Source of the DNA: Psychrobacillus sp044762745
GTDB taxonomy: Bacteria > Bacillota > Bacilli > Bacillales_A > Planococcaceae
Length of the DNA: 64,000 nt
Assembly: GCF_044762745.1 (NCBI RefSeq)
Contig: NZ_JBIWEX010000008.1
Coordinates: 115,823-179,822 of the forward strand
Direction of reading: 5' to 3'
Numbering within the stretch: position 1 is the stretch's first letter; each line of letters starts with the position of its first letter. The notes under the pieces were generated by a model that made no database searches, was not told where the DNA came from, and saw only the letters and a list, made by a program, of their open reading frames with translations. Shown here in pieces: positions 1 through 8,779 of the stretch. A program made the position numbers and the translations under genes.

Positions 1-252
1 TTTATCCTCATTATTTTCTGTTTCTACTACGAAATTAGTTACATTGGACGCATCTATTTCGTATATATTGGATTTTTCAACAACATTAGCATAATTAATC
101 AACTTGTTTAAGTTTGTTGTAGTTTCCGCCAACTGTGTCTTAGTGTTTTCTACTACTCTATCGATTGTCTCAAAATTTTCATTCCATTCATCTAAAAATA
201 ATCGTTCTGTTGGTGCCCATATATTTAATTGTAAATTCTTGGTTTTTTCCAT
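1..252 (-). CDS. Phage tail-like protein, N-terminal part (gene runs off the window)
   Basis: An open frame of 84 codons runs without a stop from an ATG at 252 to the window edge, so the C terminus is missing. The start follows a GAGGGG ribosome binding site at about 264-269. The N terminus (LQLNIW.PTERLFLDEWNENFETIDR) has the pattern of many phage and phage-like tail fibre or baseplate proteins, which open with a short 'W...D...NENF..ID' segment followed by a coiled coil. The rest (residues 35-60) is rich in T, N, E and L and could be coiled coil. The function is inferred from this short pattern only; it could also be any small coiled-coil protein. Confidence 0.5.
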   Translation of the reverse strand, partial: MEKTKNLQLNIWAPTERLFLDEWNENFETIDRVVENTKTQLAETTTNLNKLINYANVVEKSNIYEIDASNVTNFVVETENNEDK

Positions 253-1039
253 TGACAATTCATCCCCTCATTTATTTTTTCTGCATGTTTAACAGGTTGA
301 TCCAGAATGGTTCTTCTCTAGTTCTTTGTAAGTATCCCTGATTATCGCCCCCCCACTTCTGCCCATTCCATTAAATACATTAATATGCTAGTACATAGAA
401 GTATAAACTTAGTATATTGTGCAAAATTGTGTACAGAACTTTGCAATGAATTTGTACAGAGTCTGCATGAGAATATCAAAACTAAGCATCTAATTTCATT
501 TCCTTTATGAAAATCATCTAGTATCTCATTATCTCTGTCCACTCCTTCCAAATATCCTATATGTGAGGGATTCGTTTCATCCCTTCTTCCTGAAGAAAAG
601 AAGATGTTATCAAACTCGTTCAATCCATTGACCAAAGTAATCCAGTTGGCAGCGTGATTAAGCAATGTTACTTCTTGTTACAAGGCTTGGACTTCGTACA
701 AGCGATATTCATAATATTAAAGGATATACAAATTCATCTGAAAAGGTATGTGGAGTAATGGTTAATCCCCTTTCTATTTCTATTTCTTTTTATTTTTATC
801 AGTACCATGTAGAGTTTTGGAAACAGTATCGAAAGAATGGTCATTTATTTATGGAGGAAGCCTTTTGATTATTAAAGGTATCGAAATTTTAGTAAAACGT
901 ATTCCGATAACAAGATTGCCACTAAACTTGGGTTTATTGAATTGAAATTTACTGGAAGTTTCCCCCAACAAAATGACTAATGATACATCTATGAATGATT
1001 GTTTAATTCTATTTATAATAACCAAAGAAGGTTAAGTGC
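253..1039. other. Gene-poor stretch between the phage-like fragment and galE
   Basis: No convincing gene was found in about 790 bases. A 107-codon minus-strand frame (342-665) starts at TTG without a ribosome binding site, has a Cys-rich C-terminal half of poor protein character, and matched nothing I recognise. A 67-codon plus-strand frame (665-868) is also unsupported. The stretch may be a decayed end of the polysaccharide locus or of the phage-like region. Confidence 0.5.
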
Positions 1040-1080
1040 AAAAAAGTCAGACCACAGTAGAAGAGACACTTTGGTCTGAC
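1040..1080 (-). terminator. Intrinsic terminator overlapping the galE stop codon
   Basis: The arms GTCAGACCA (1046-1054) and TGGTCTGAC (1072-1080) form a perfect 9-bp stem. Read on the minus strand it is followed by TTTTTT (1040-1045). The galE stop (1047-1049) lies inside the stem, so the terminator is built into the last eleven codons. It ends the polysaccharide transcript. Confidence 0.85.
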
Positions 1081-2066
1081 ATTTTCTTCTCAAACCACCA
1101 AGAATCCCGGCACATGGTAACAATATCACGTTTTGCTGTCCAACCTAGTTCTCGCTCTGCTTTTGAAGCATCTGCATAGCATGAAGCAATATCGCCTGGT
1201 CTGCGATCTACGATTTCATAAGGCACTTTAATATCATTTGCTTCTTCAAATGCTTTTACTAATTCTAGTACACTAGTACCTTGACCCGTACCAAGATTAT
1301 AAATATGCACACCTGCTGTCAGGTTATCTAAAGCTGCTACATGTCCTTCAGCAAGATCTACGACATGAATATAATCACGTACTCCTGTACCATCCACTGT
1401 TGGATAATCATTTCCAAAAATTTTTAGTTTCTTAAGCTTTCCTTTTGCAACTTGTGCAACATACGGCATTAGATTATTCGGAATGCCATTAGGTGCTTCA
1501 CCAATTAAACCACTTTCATGTGCACCAACTGGATTAAAATATCTAAGTAGCGAAACACCGAATTTAGGATTTGCTTTGACAATATCCGTTAATATTCTCT
1601 CACTCATGGCTTTCGTTTCACCATAAGGATTCGTCGTTGGTAAGAGATTCATCGTCTCTTCAAATGGTACTTTATTGTCGCCATATACCGTAGCAGAAGA
1701 ACTGAAAACAAATCGTTTTACACCATACTGCAAACAAGCCTCTGCTAAAACCATTGTACTAACAAGATTATTCACATAATACAGTAATGGTTTCTCAACT
1801 GACTCTCCAACCGCCTTCAAACCTGCAAAATGAATTACACCATCAATGTGATGATTTCTAAAAAGAACATCTACTGTTTGCGCATCCGTCACATCCATCT
1901 CATAAAATGTGACTTTTACATCTGCAATTTGACTAATTTTTTCAATGGACTCTCGCTTACAATTGGAAAGATTATCAACAACAATTACAGAATGCCCTGC
2001 TTCAAGCAAAGCAACACATGTATGGGAACCAATATATCCAGCACCGCCAGTTACTAGAACATTCAT
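1047..2066 (-). CDS. galE: UDP-glucose 4-epimerase
   Basis: This 339-residue protein is an extended short-chain dehydrogenase that interconverts UDP-glucose and UDP-galactose using bound NAD in the cytoplasm. The Rossmann motif GGAGYIG is at residues 7-13, the catalytic Ser/Thr region SSSATVYG at 122-129, and the YxxxK pair at Tyr148 and Lys152 (YGETK). The length matches bacterial GalE. The ATG follows a GAGGTG ribosome binding site. It is the last gene of the polysaccharide locus, 56 bases after rfbB, and probably supplies UDP-Gal for the repeat unit. The last eleven codons double as the transcription terminator. A UDP-GlcNAc epimerase activity cannot be excluded from sequence alone. Confidence 0.93.
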   Translation of the reverse strand: MNVLVTGGAGYIGSHTCVALLEAGHSVIVVDNLSNCKRESIEKISQIADVKVTFYEMDVTDAQTVDVLFRNHHIDGVIHFAGLKAVGESVEKPLLYYVNNLVSTMVLAEACLQYGVKRFVFSSSATVYGDNKVPFEETMNLLPTTNPYGETKAMSERILTDIVKANPKFGVSLLRYFNPVGAHESGLIGEAPNGIPNNLMPYVAQVAKGKLKKLKIFGNDYPTVDGTGVRDYIHVVDLAEGHVAALDNLTAGVHIYNLGTGQGTSVLELVKAFEEANDIKVPYEIVDRRPGDIASCYADASKAERELGWTAKRDIVTMCRDSWWFEKKMSDQSVSSTVV

Positions 2067-2122
2067 TACAGGAAAACACCTCGATTTAGTGACTTGTTTA
2101 ATAGGAAAGTTGCATTCTTTAT

Positions 2123-3133
2123 TTACTGCCTTTCAAAGTAATTCTGATATTCACCGCTTAAAATTTGTTCCCACCATTCAGTGTTATCCAAATACCACTG
2201 AATAGTTTGTGCAATACCGGTTTCAAATGTATAGGTCGACTTCCAACCTAGTTGTTCTAACTTTGTTGGATCAATTGCATAGCGTTTATCATGACCAAGG
2301 CGATCTGTGACAAATTCTATTAGCTCTTCTGATTTCCCTAAAGTGCTTATAATCGTTTTTACAACTTCCAAATTTGTACGTTCATTATGTCCACCAACAT
2401 TGTAAACCTCGCCATCTATACCTTGGTGTAATACTAAATCAATGGCAGTACAATGATCATATATATGTAACCAATCTCGAATGTTTTTACCGTCACCATA
2501 AACAGGTACCTTTTGATCATTCAACACGCGTGAAATTGTTAACGGAATTAGTTTCTCCGGGAAATGATATGGTCCATAATTATTAGAACATCGTGTAATA
2601 TTAACAGGTAAACCATACGTTTCATGATAAGCACGTACTAATAAATCAGATGACGCTTTACTTGCGCTATATGGGCTATTTGGCTGAATTGGTGTGTCTT
2701 CAGTGAAGAATGTAGTTGGATCAAAATCAAGTTCTCCATATACTTCATCTGTTGAAACATGTACGAATTTTGATATACCTATTTGTTTTGCTCCATCTAA
2801 TAACACCTGTGTACCTAATACATTTGTTTGAACGAATATACCTGGGTTCGTAATAGAGCGGTCCACATGACTCTCCGCGGCAAAATGAACAACATAATCA
2901 AATTTTTCTTTCTCAAATAGATACATAATATCTTCACGATTGGCTATATCAGCTTTGACAAAATGATAATTATTCTTTTGAGAAATTTCACGATGCTTCG
3001 TTAAATCTCCAGCATATGTTAATAAATCTAAATTATAAATATTATACTGAGGATATTTACCAACCATATACTGTACAAAGTTTCCACCAATGAAACCTGC
3101 TCCACCAGTAACAAGTACTTTCTTCATTGTCAT
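2123..3133 (-). CDS. rfbB: dTDP-glucose 4,6-dehydratase
   Basis: This extended SDR converts dTDP-glucose to dTDP-4-keto-6-deoxyglucose, the branch point for deoxy and amino-deoxy sugars. The NAD motif GGAGFIGG lies at residues 10-17, the family STDEVYG segment with the catalytic Asp-Glu pair at 127-133, and the YSASK motif at 155-159. At 336 residues it has the usual family length. AGAGGTG precedes the first ATG by 7 bases. It lies 16 bases downstream of rfbA. Because rmlC and rmlD are absent while an aminotransferase and a formyltransferase precede it, the product here is more likely an amino sugar than rhamnose. Confidence 0.93.
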   Translation of the reverse strand: MTMKKVLVTGGAGFIGGNFVQYMVGKYPQYNIYNLDLLTYAGDLTKHREISQKNNYHFVKADIANREDIMYLFEKEKFDYVVHFAAESHVDRSITNPGIFVQTNVLGTQVLLDGAKQIGISKFVHVSTDEVYGELDFDPTTFFTEDTPIQPNSPYSASKASSDLLVRAYHETYGLPVNITRCSNNYGPYHFPEKLIPLTISRVLNDQKVPVYGDGKNIRDWLHIYDHCTAIDLVLHQGIDGEVYNVGGHNERTNLEVVKTIISTLGKSEELIEFVTDRLGHDKRYAIDPTKLEQLGWKSTYTFETGIAQTIQWYLDNTEWWEQILSGEYQNYFERQ

Positions 3134-3149
3134 CTATTTCACCTCTCAT

Positions 3150-4061
3150 TTAAGTGTTCACTGACTCTTTAAGAGTTGTAATTGCAGTATCTTGTGGTTG
3201 ATCGGCAATATCCTTTAAATATTTGCCATATTCAGTTTTTTTAAGAGGCTCTGCAAGACTTAATAATTGCTCTTGAGAAATATACCCCCTTCTATAGGCG
3301 ATTTCTTCAATACAAGCTATATATAACCCTTGTCTTTTTTGAATAGCTTCAACAAAATTCGAAGCTTCAAGCAAAGATTCATGAGTCCCTGTATCCAACC
3401 AGGCAAGGCCTCGACCAAGAATATTTACTTTCAACTTTTGTTCTTTTAAATAATGATCAATCACCGAAGTAATTTCCTTTTCGCCACGTGCAGATGGTCG
3501 TATATTTTTTGCGATTTCAACTACTGCATTGTCAAAGAAATACAATCCAGGTACAGCAAGTGAAGATTTAGGCTTCTCAGGCTTTTCTTCAATTGAAATA
3601 GCATTTTTTTCGTTATCAACTTCTACAACACCATAAGCTCTTGGATCTTTCACATAACACCCAAAGATAATGCCACCATTTTTTAAAGAGGCAGCTCTTT
3701 GCAATCTGTTGCCGAAATCGGAACCGTAAAAGATATTATCTCCTAATACTAAAGCTACAGGTGAATCACCTATAAACTCTTCACCTAGTATAAATGCTTC
3801 TGCTAAGCCATTTGGTTGCTCTTGAATGATATACTCAAATTTCATACCAAGATTACCACCGTCACCTAACAGCTCCTCAAAATCAACAATATCTCTTGGT
3901 GTTGAAATGATTAAAATTTCTCTGATACCTGCAAGCATTAAGACCGACAATGGATAATAAATCATCGGCTTATCATAAATAGGAAGCATTTGTTTCGAGA
4001 CTGCTTTCGTCAATGGATAAAGTCTTGTACCTGAACCACCAGCTAATATTATACCTTTCAT
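3150..4061 (-). CDS. rfbA: Glucose-1-phosphate thymidylyltransferase
   Basis: The enzyme joins dTTP and glucose-1-phosphate to give dTDP-glucose for RfbB. The N terminus carries the nucleotidyltransferase signature GGSGTRLYPLT, then KQMLPIYDKPMIYYP and the metal-binding LGDNIFYG. With the ATG at 4061 it has 303 residues, close to RmlA proteins. I prefer this ATG over an in-frame GTG nine bases upstream because the AAGGGG ribosome binding site sits 8 bases before it. It is directly followed by rfbB and preceded by the aminotransferase, so the four genes form one sugar-nucleotide cassette. Confidence 0.93.
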   Translation of the reverse strand: MKGIILAGGSGTRLYPLTKAVSKQMLPIYDKPMIYYPLSVLMLAGIREILIISTPRDIVDFEELLGDGGNLGMKFEYIIQEQPNGLAEAFILGEEFIGDSPVALVLGDNIFYGSDFGNRLQRAASLKNGGIIFGCYVKDPRAYGVVEVDNEKNAISIEEKPEKPKSSLAVPGLYFFDNAVVEIAKNIRPSARGEKEITSVIDHYLKEQKLKVNILGRGLAWLDTGTHESLLEASNFVEAIQKRQGLYIACIEEIAYRRGYISQEQLLSLAEPLKKTEYGKYLKDIADQPQDTAITTLKESVNT

Positions 4062-4073
4062 AACATCCACCCC

Positions 4074-5177
4074 TTATCCTCTAATAATTTCACAAATTTT
4101 ATCAACATCTTCTAAAGATAAATCAGCATAAAGAGGTAAAGTTAATACTCGATCTGCTATATATGCAGCAACGGGTGTTTCTTGAATTGTAAATTGGTCC
4201 TGGTAACACTCGAAACTACTTGTTAAAGGATAAAAATACTTTCGAGCAATAATATTATTTTCCTTTAATATCTCTAACATTTCATTCCTAGAAAATTTTT
4301 CATTAAAAACAACTGGGAAGTATGCATAATTACTTCTCACACCATTTTGAGGTTGTGGTAATTTGATTCCTTCAATTCTACTAAGTTGCTTTATATATCT
4401 CTCAACTACTAACTTTCTTTTATTAATTTCTTCACCCACATGCCGAAGATTGCAAAGACCCATAGCTGCCTGGAACTCATTCATTTTGCCATTACCACCA
4501 ACATATTCAACAGATTCTTGACCTGTAATACCAAAATTTTTATAGGAATTTAAAATATCTTTCAATTTAGTATCCTTAAAAGTTAACGCTCCACCTTCAA
4601 TTGTATTGAAGACTTTTGTTGCATGGAAGCTGAACATAGAAGCATCACCATAATTCGCAACACCTTCATCGTCAACAGTAACTCCAAAAGCATGTGCTGC
4701 ATCATAAATGACTTTGAGATTATGTTTTTTAGCAATTCGCTCTATTTCTTTCACATTGCATACATTTCCATAAACATGCACCGGAAGTATAGCTGAAGTT
4801 TTATCAGTAATTAAGCTCTCTAGTTTGTTTACATCAATTGTATAATCATCAACGTTAATATCACAAAAAACAGGTGTTAAACCATTTCTCACAATTGCAT
4901 GAGTTGTTGATGCGAAAGTAAATGGTGTTGTAATCACTTCGCCAGTTAAATTCAAAGCTACTATTGCAGTCTCTAATGCAAGATGACCATTAGAAAATAG
5001 CGTGACATTAGGGACATGTAGATAATGTTGTAACTCTGCTTCTAATTTATTATGTTTTACACCGTTATTAGTCAACCAATGGCTATCCCAAATATCTTTA
5101 ATTTCTTCTATATATTCAACTGTTGGAGGCATTGAGGAACGAGTAACTTGGATTAGATTGTTTTTTTTATACTTCAT
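4074..5177 (-). CDS. DegT/DnrJ-type aminotransferase, probably dTDP-4-amino-4,6-dideoxyglucose forming (VioA-like)
   Basis: This PLP-dependent sugar aminotransferase has the expected internal aldimine lysine in SFHATKVFNTIEGG (Lys188 from the chosen start) and the pyridine-nitrogen Asp in YDAAHAFG (about Asp159). The N-terminal pattern (SSMPP..EYIEEI..IWDSHWLTN.GVKH) resembles the VioA/RfbE branch, which aminates the C4 keto group of dTDP-4-keto-6-deoxyglucose. The start is uncertain: ATGs at 5192, 5180 and 5177 all overlap the end of the preceding formyltransferase gene, and only a weak GGTG precedes them. Coupling to rfbA, rfbB and a formyltransferase supports the substrate. A C3-aminating enzyme (FdtB/QdtB) is the main alternative. 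Confidence 0.8.
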   Translation of the reverse strand: MKYKKNNLIQVTRSSMPPTVEYIEEIKDIWDSHWLTNNGVKHNKLEAELQHYLHVPNVTLFSNGHLALETAIVALNLTGEVITTPFTFASTTHAIVRNGLTPVFCDINVDDYTIDVNKLESLITDKTSAILPVHVYGNVCNVKEIERIAKKHNLKVIYDAAHAFGVTVDDEGVANYGDASMFSFHATKVFNTIEGGALTFKDTKLKDILNSYKNFGITGQESVEYVGGNGKMNEFQAAMGLCNLRHVGEEINKRKLVVERYIKQLSRIEGIKLPQPQNGVRSNYAYFPVVFNEKFSRNEMLEILKENNIIARKYFYPLTSSFECYQDQFTIQETPVAAYIADRVLTLPLYADLSLEDVDKICEIIRG

Positions 5178-5904
5178 CATTACACACCACATCTAAATTT
5201 ATATCTATAAATACTTTTCTTCCCTCTTGATCAATAAAATATGCATTCTTATATCCCGAAAAGCTCATTGCTCTGAAATAATCAATCGCCTCCCTAAATG
5301 TTATAGATTTATCAAGATCAATCTTACAAAGTGCTTCAAAATCTTTTTTTAGATTGATATTTCCTTCAACTTTCGGGTAAATACTTTCGTAGCTATGATC
5401 TATTATGTCATGTAGATGTTGTTTTAATAGTTTTACCTCAAGATTTTGAACTTTGTTATAAATATCAAATGAGGTTTCCCAAGATAAAATCTCTATTTTT
5501 TCTTGCACAATAATATTACCACTATCTAGATTTTCATCCATTTCATGTATAGTTGCTCCAATAGGTAATTTATTAATTATACTAAATACTTGCGGAAACC
5601 ACCCTCTATTATATGGATTATAGCCCGGATGAATATTAACACAACGTACACTGTTAACTAATTTTGAAGGGAATAGCTGCTTGCAATGTAATGATAACAC
5701 TAGCTGATATTTTGCTATAATTTCATCGACTTTCCCCTTCACATTTATAGGCTTAAAATCATTTGTTAAATATCTCGAATTAAACGCTATATTTCTATCT
5801 GAATAATAAAAGTTAAAATTCATATCTCTATATTCATCGCAATCAATAATCTCTTTCATATTTTCATATAAATACTCATTATCTGTGAGAACCATAATAT
5901 TCAA
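5167..5904 (-). CDS. Sugar N-formyltransferase (VioF-like, dTDP-4-amino-4,6-dideoxyglucose)
   Basis: The protein has 245 residues and the formyl_trans_N fold signature. The catalytic triad expected for N10-formyl-tetrahydrofolate-dependent enzymes is visible as Asn90 and His92 in VNIHPGYNPYNRG and Asp127 in NLDSGNII. The FP..LV and GATIHEMDE segments also fit. Unlike methionyl-tRNA formyltransferase it is short and has its own C-terminal part. The gene overlaps the aminotransferase by about 11-26 bases and the flippase by 26 bases, so translation is probably coupled. With the neighbouring dTDP-sugar genes it predicts dTDP-Qui4NFo as product. Confidence 0.82.
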   Translation of the reverse strand: MNIMVLTDNEYLYENMKEIIDCDEYRDMNFNFYYSDRNIAFNSRYLTNDFKPINVKGKVDEIIAKYQLVLSLHCKQLFPSKLVNSVRCVNIHPGYNPYNRGWFPQVFSIINKLPIGATIHEMDENLDSGNIIVQEKIEILSWETSFDIYNKVQNLEVKLLKQHLHDIIDHSYESIYPKVEGNINLKKDFEALCKIDLDKSITFREAIDYFRAMSFSGYKNAYFIDQEGRKVFIDINLDVVCNDEV

Positions 5905-7363
5905 GTTGTCTTTCCCCTTTCGCCTTTATAATAGCTTTCCCTGTTTTTACTAAATAAGTATAAGATTCTAATCTAAATACTTTTGCTAATCCCACATATA
6001 CAACTATTCCTACCAATACTTGTACTATTAAAGTTAGTATGGCTGTCATGCCAATCCACTGAATACTATATACTACAGCACCCATAACCAACGATACTAA
6101 TAAAGATGGTATTATATCTTTCCACTGATCTTGAAAACTATAATCAATTAGTTTTAAGCTAGGATATGCATTAATAAATGTAGATAAAATACTACTAATA
6201 AATACTCCTAGAGCTATTCCATAAACTCCAAACGGTATACTTATTCCTAAAATGACTAGTCCAAGTATTTTCTTGAAAATTTCAAGATTCAAAAAAATAT
6301 CACTACGCCCTAAAGCATTAAAAGCTTGCAAATTGGCTGTATGAATTGGCCATAATGCATAAGAAGCACAAAATATTTGTAGGAATGGAACAGCAGGCAA
6401 CCATTTTGCTGTTAATACAATCTTAATAAATGGCTCTGCAATTGTAGCCAGTCCAACCATCATAGGAAATACGATAAATGAGCTCGTAACTATCGATCTG
6501 CGGACAATCTCTTTTACTCTTTGTTTATTATCTTGATAAGATGATAAAGTCGGAAGCATTACTGATTGGATTGAACCATCTATATTACTAACAATGAGGC
6601 TTGGAAATTGTTCCCCTCTATTATAAAACCCTAGTGTTGCTGGACTGAAGAGTTTCCCAATAATAAGACTTGTGATATTATTATAAAGTGTATCTAACAA
6701 ACTTGAGGCCAATAACTTCCAACCAAATGAGAATAGATTTTTAATCCTTCCTATTGAAAAGATTAATTTCGGTCTCCATTTTACTGTAAACCATAAAATA
6801 ACTGAAACTAGTAACTGATTTGTTAATTGTTGTCCCACTAAAGCCCAAACACCAAAACTTGCATATGCCATTACTATGCCTAATATGCCAGAAATGACAA
6901 TGGCACCAAAACTACTTACAAATAACTTTTTAAATTGCATATTTCGTGCAATAACGGCTATCTGGATGGAGTTAAAAGCACCAAAAAACAATGTTAACGA
7001 TAAGCATCTAATCACTGTTGTTAAAAGGGTTTCTTCAAAAAAAGTAGCAATAAATGGTGCACTAAAAAAAAGTATAATATAAAGCAGACTAGCTACAATT
7101 AAGCTCAAATAAAAAACGGAAGAAAAATCAACCTCATCAGCATCTTTTTTTTGAATAAGAGCAGTATTAAAACCACTCTGGACAAAAACTCCAGCAATAG
7201 TAATAAAAATTGTTACAAGCACAATTAAACCAAATTCTTCTGGCAATAAAAGACGAGCTAGCACAATAGTTACTATAAATTGGATCCCTTGAGTTCCTCC
7301 ACGCTCCATCAGTTTCCAAAAAAGAGAGGAAAGGACTTTTGCCTTAGTTATCTCATTATTCAC
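5879..7363 (-). CDS. wzx: Polysaccharide flippase, Wzx/TuaB-like (MOP superfamily)
   Basis: This 494-residue integral membrane protein has about 14 hydrophobic segments and the Polysacc_synt_3 pattern, including GFYNRGEQFPSLIV and GSIQSVMLPTLSSYQ near the middle, typical of TuaB/WzxC proteins. It should flip undecaprenyl-diphosphate-linked repeat units to the outer face of the membrane for polymerisation. The start is GTG at 7363, preceded by AAGGAAG, and it overlaps the stop of the upstream glycosyltransferase by 3 bases; its own end overlaps the formyltransferase start. The gene sits inside the locus as the only flippase, so it serves this polysaccharide. Confidence 0.88.
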   Translation of the reverse strand: MNNEITKAKVLSSLFWKLMERGGTQGIQFIVTIVLARLLLPEEFGLIVLVTIFITIAGVFVQSGFNTALIQKKDADEVDFSSVFYLSLIVASLLYIILFFSAPFIATFFEETLLTTVIRCLSLTLFFGAFNSIQIAVIARNMQFKKLFVSSFGAIVISGILGIVMAYASFGVWALVGQQLTNQLLVSVILWFTVKWRPKLIFSIGRIKNLFSFGWKLLASSLLDTLYNNITSLIIGKLFSPATLGFYNRGEQFPSLIVSNIDGSIQSVMLPTLSSYQDNKQRVKEIVRRSIVTSSFIVFPMMVGLATIAEPFIKIVLTAKWLPAVPFLQIFCASYALWPIHTANLQAFNALGRSDIFLNLEIFKKILGLVILGISIPFGVYGIALGVFISSILSTFINAYPSLKLIDYSFQDQWKDIIPSLLVSLVMGAVVYSIQWIGMTAILTLIVQVLVGIVVYVGLAKVFRLESYTYLVKTGKAIIKAKGERQLEYYGSHR

Positions 7364-8322
7364 CTAATCAACTTCCTTTTTACTACTCGTAGAACATTAA
7401 TAATACTAGGGAAATATTGCATAAGATAAATTATTAGCTTCCTTTTAAATCCTAATTTCAAATATATATCTTTCGTATCTCCTGTTTTTGCTTCCATAAA
7501 CTTTCTATGGTTCAATAATAAGTTAAACTTATTAAATCCCTTCGTCTGAGCAACAATATCTGAATATCCATAATTTGTATATTCATTAATTTCATCTAGC
7601 ATAATTGCAATTTCATCAAAGTGCTTAATCTCCTTTTCAAAACTGGAGGTATTTCTAGCTGTCCATGAACTACTGTCCCCAGTTCTATAAGCAGACATAA
7701 ATTCATCTATATAATAAACACTACCTTGAAGAGATAAATTAATAGCTAAAGGATAATCAACAACAGGGGCGTTTTCTAAAAAAACGGGTCTATTTTGTCC
7801 AAATTTCGTTGGATATAACATGGAATTAGTAACAAAAAGTCCTCCGCCACCTTCAATCACTTCAGCAACCTTAAAGACTTTATTTCCTTTATTGGGACGG
7901 ACAAAGGATATTGGCTTTTTGTCTAATGCAGACACTACATGACCAGCATGAACACATAAACTACATTCAGGGTGTTTCTCCATATAATCCACCTGTTTTT
8001 GCAATTTATAAATATCTGTCCAATAATCATCTCCTTCACACAAAGCAACATACTTTCCAATAGCTCTCTCATCATTAACTTTAAATACATCTACACCTTT
8101 GGAATATTGATTTTCTATTTGATATATTGGTTTAACCAATTCTGGATATTTCTTTTCATATTTTCTAATTATTTCTGCTGTTCGATCTGTTGAGGCATCA
8201 TCATGAATTAATATCTCATACTTGAAATTAGTTTGTTGCATTAAAAAGCTGTCAATAGCATCAGCAATGTATTTTTCGTGATTATAAGCGATACAGCTAA
8301 TACTGACTAAAATATTTTCCAT
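7360..8322 (-). CDS. Family 2 glycosyltransferase
   Basis: This 320-residue GT-A fold transferase starts with the GT2 pattern VSISCIAYNHEKYIADAIDSFL, followed by LIHDDASTDRTAEII and the metal-binding EGDDYW (a DxD-type motif). The C-terminal half is variable, as usual for acceptor recognition, and ends in a basic amphipathic segment near two short hydrophobic stretches. It would add one sugar of the repeat unit at the cytoplasmic membrane face. It overlaps the flippase start by 3 bases. The donor sugar cannot be read from sequence. Confidence 0.88.
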   Translation of the reverse strand: MENILVSISCIAYNHEKYIADAIDSFLMQQTNFKYEILIHDDASTDRTAEIIRKYEKKYPELVKPIYQIENQYSKGVDVFKVNDERAIGKYVALCEGDDYWTDIYKLQKQVDYMEKHPECSLCVHAGHVVSALDKKPISFVRPNKGNKVFKVAEVIEGGGGLFVTNSMLYPTKFGQNRPVFLENAPVVDYPLAINLSLQGSVYYIDEFMSAYRTGDSSSWTARNTSSFEKEIKHFDEIAIMLDEINEYTNYGYSDIVAQTKGFNKFNLLLNHRKFMEAKTGDTKDIYLKLGFKRKLIIYLMQYFPSIINVLRVVKRKLIR

Positions 8323-8779
8323 ATGTTTTAATTCTCCCTATTGCAAAATTAGCTTGTATTTTTTCCTTCTAAATAACTAGTGTCGCATATATAGTTACTG
8401 AAAATTCACTCTTTTCTTGTCATGGAGAGCCAAAAAGGTTAAATACTTCAATATGGATGGCACCATCCATTTGATTTTTATTTACAATTAGACTTGTGCC
8501 ACAACCTCATTTTGCTTGTTATGGGATTGTTTTTTTTTTTCATTTCTTCGAATCCAGATATGTGTTGGTTTGCAAAGGCTAGCCTTTAAATACAGTGGAT
8601 TTTCAGTTTACTATTCGTTTCCGAGTTGCACTGTCTCATGCTTGGTGATAATTTAGGTACACTTAAGAAAATAGAGAATTGTATTCATTACGGTTTTAGC
8701 TCTATTTTTAATAATTGTAGCTGATTGTCAGAATAATGAATAATTGTTTCTAACAGGAACATTTTCTTATTTTGCTTGA
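8323..8779. other. Non-coding gap inside the polysaccharide operon
   Basis: No open frame or recognisable gene remnant was found in 457 bases, although most genes of this operon overlap or nearly touch. There is a long T run at about 8530 on the plus strand but no strong hairpin. It may be a scar of gene loss or exchange, or hold a promoter for the downstream genes; neither is demonstrated. Confidence 0.45.

Noticed and set aside
342..665. 107-codon minus-strand frame
   Set aside because: TTG start without ribosome binding site, Cys-rich low-complexity half and no recognisable motif.
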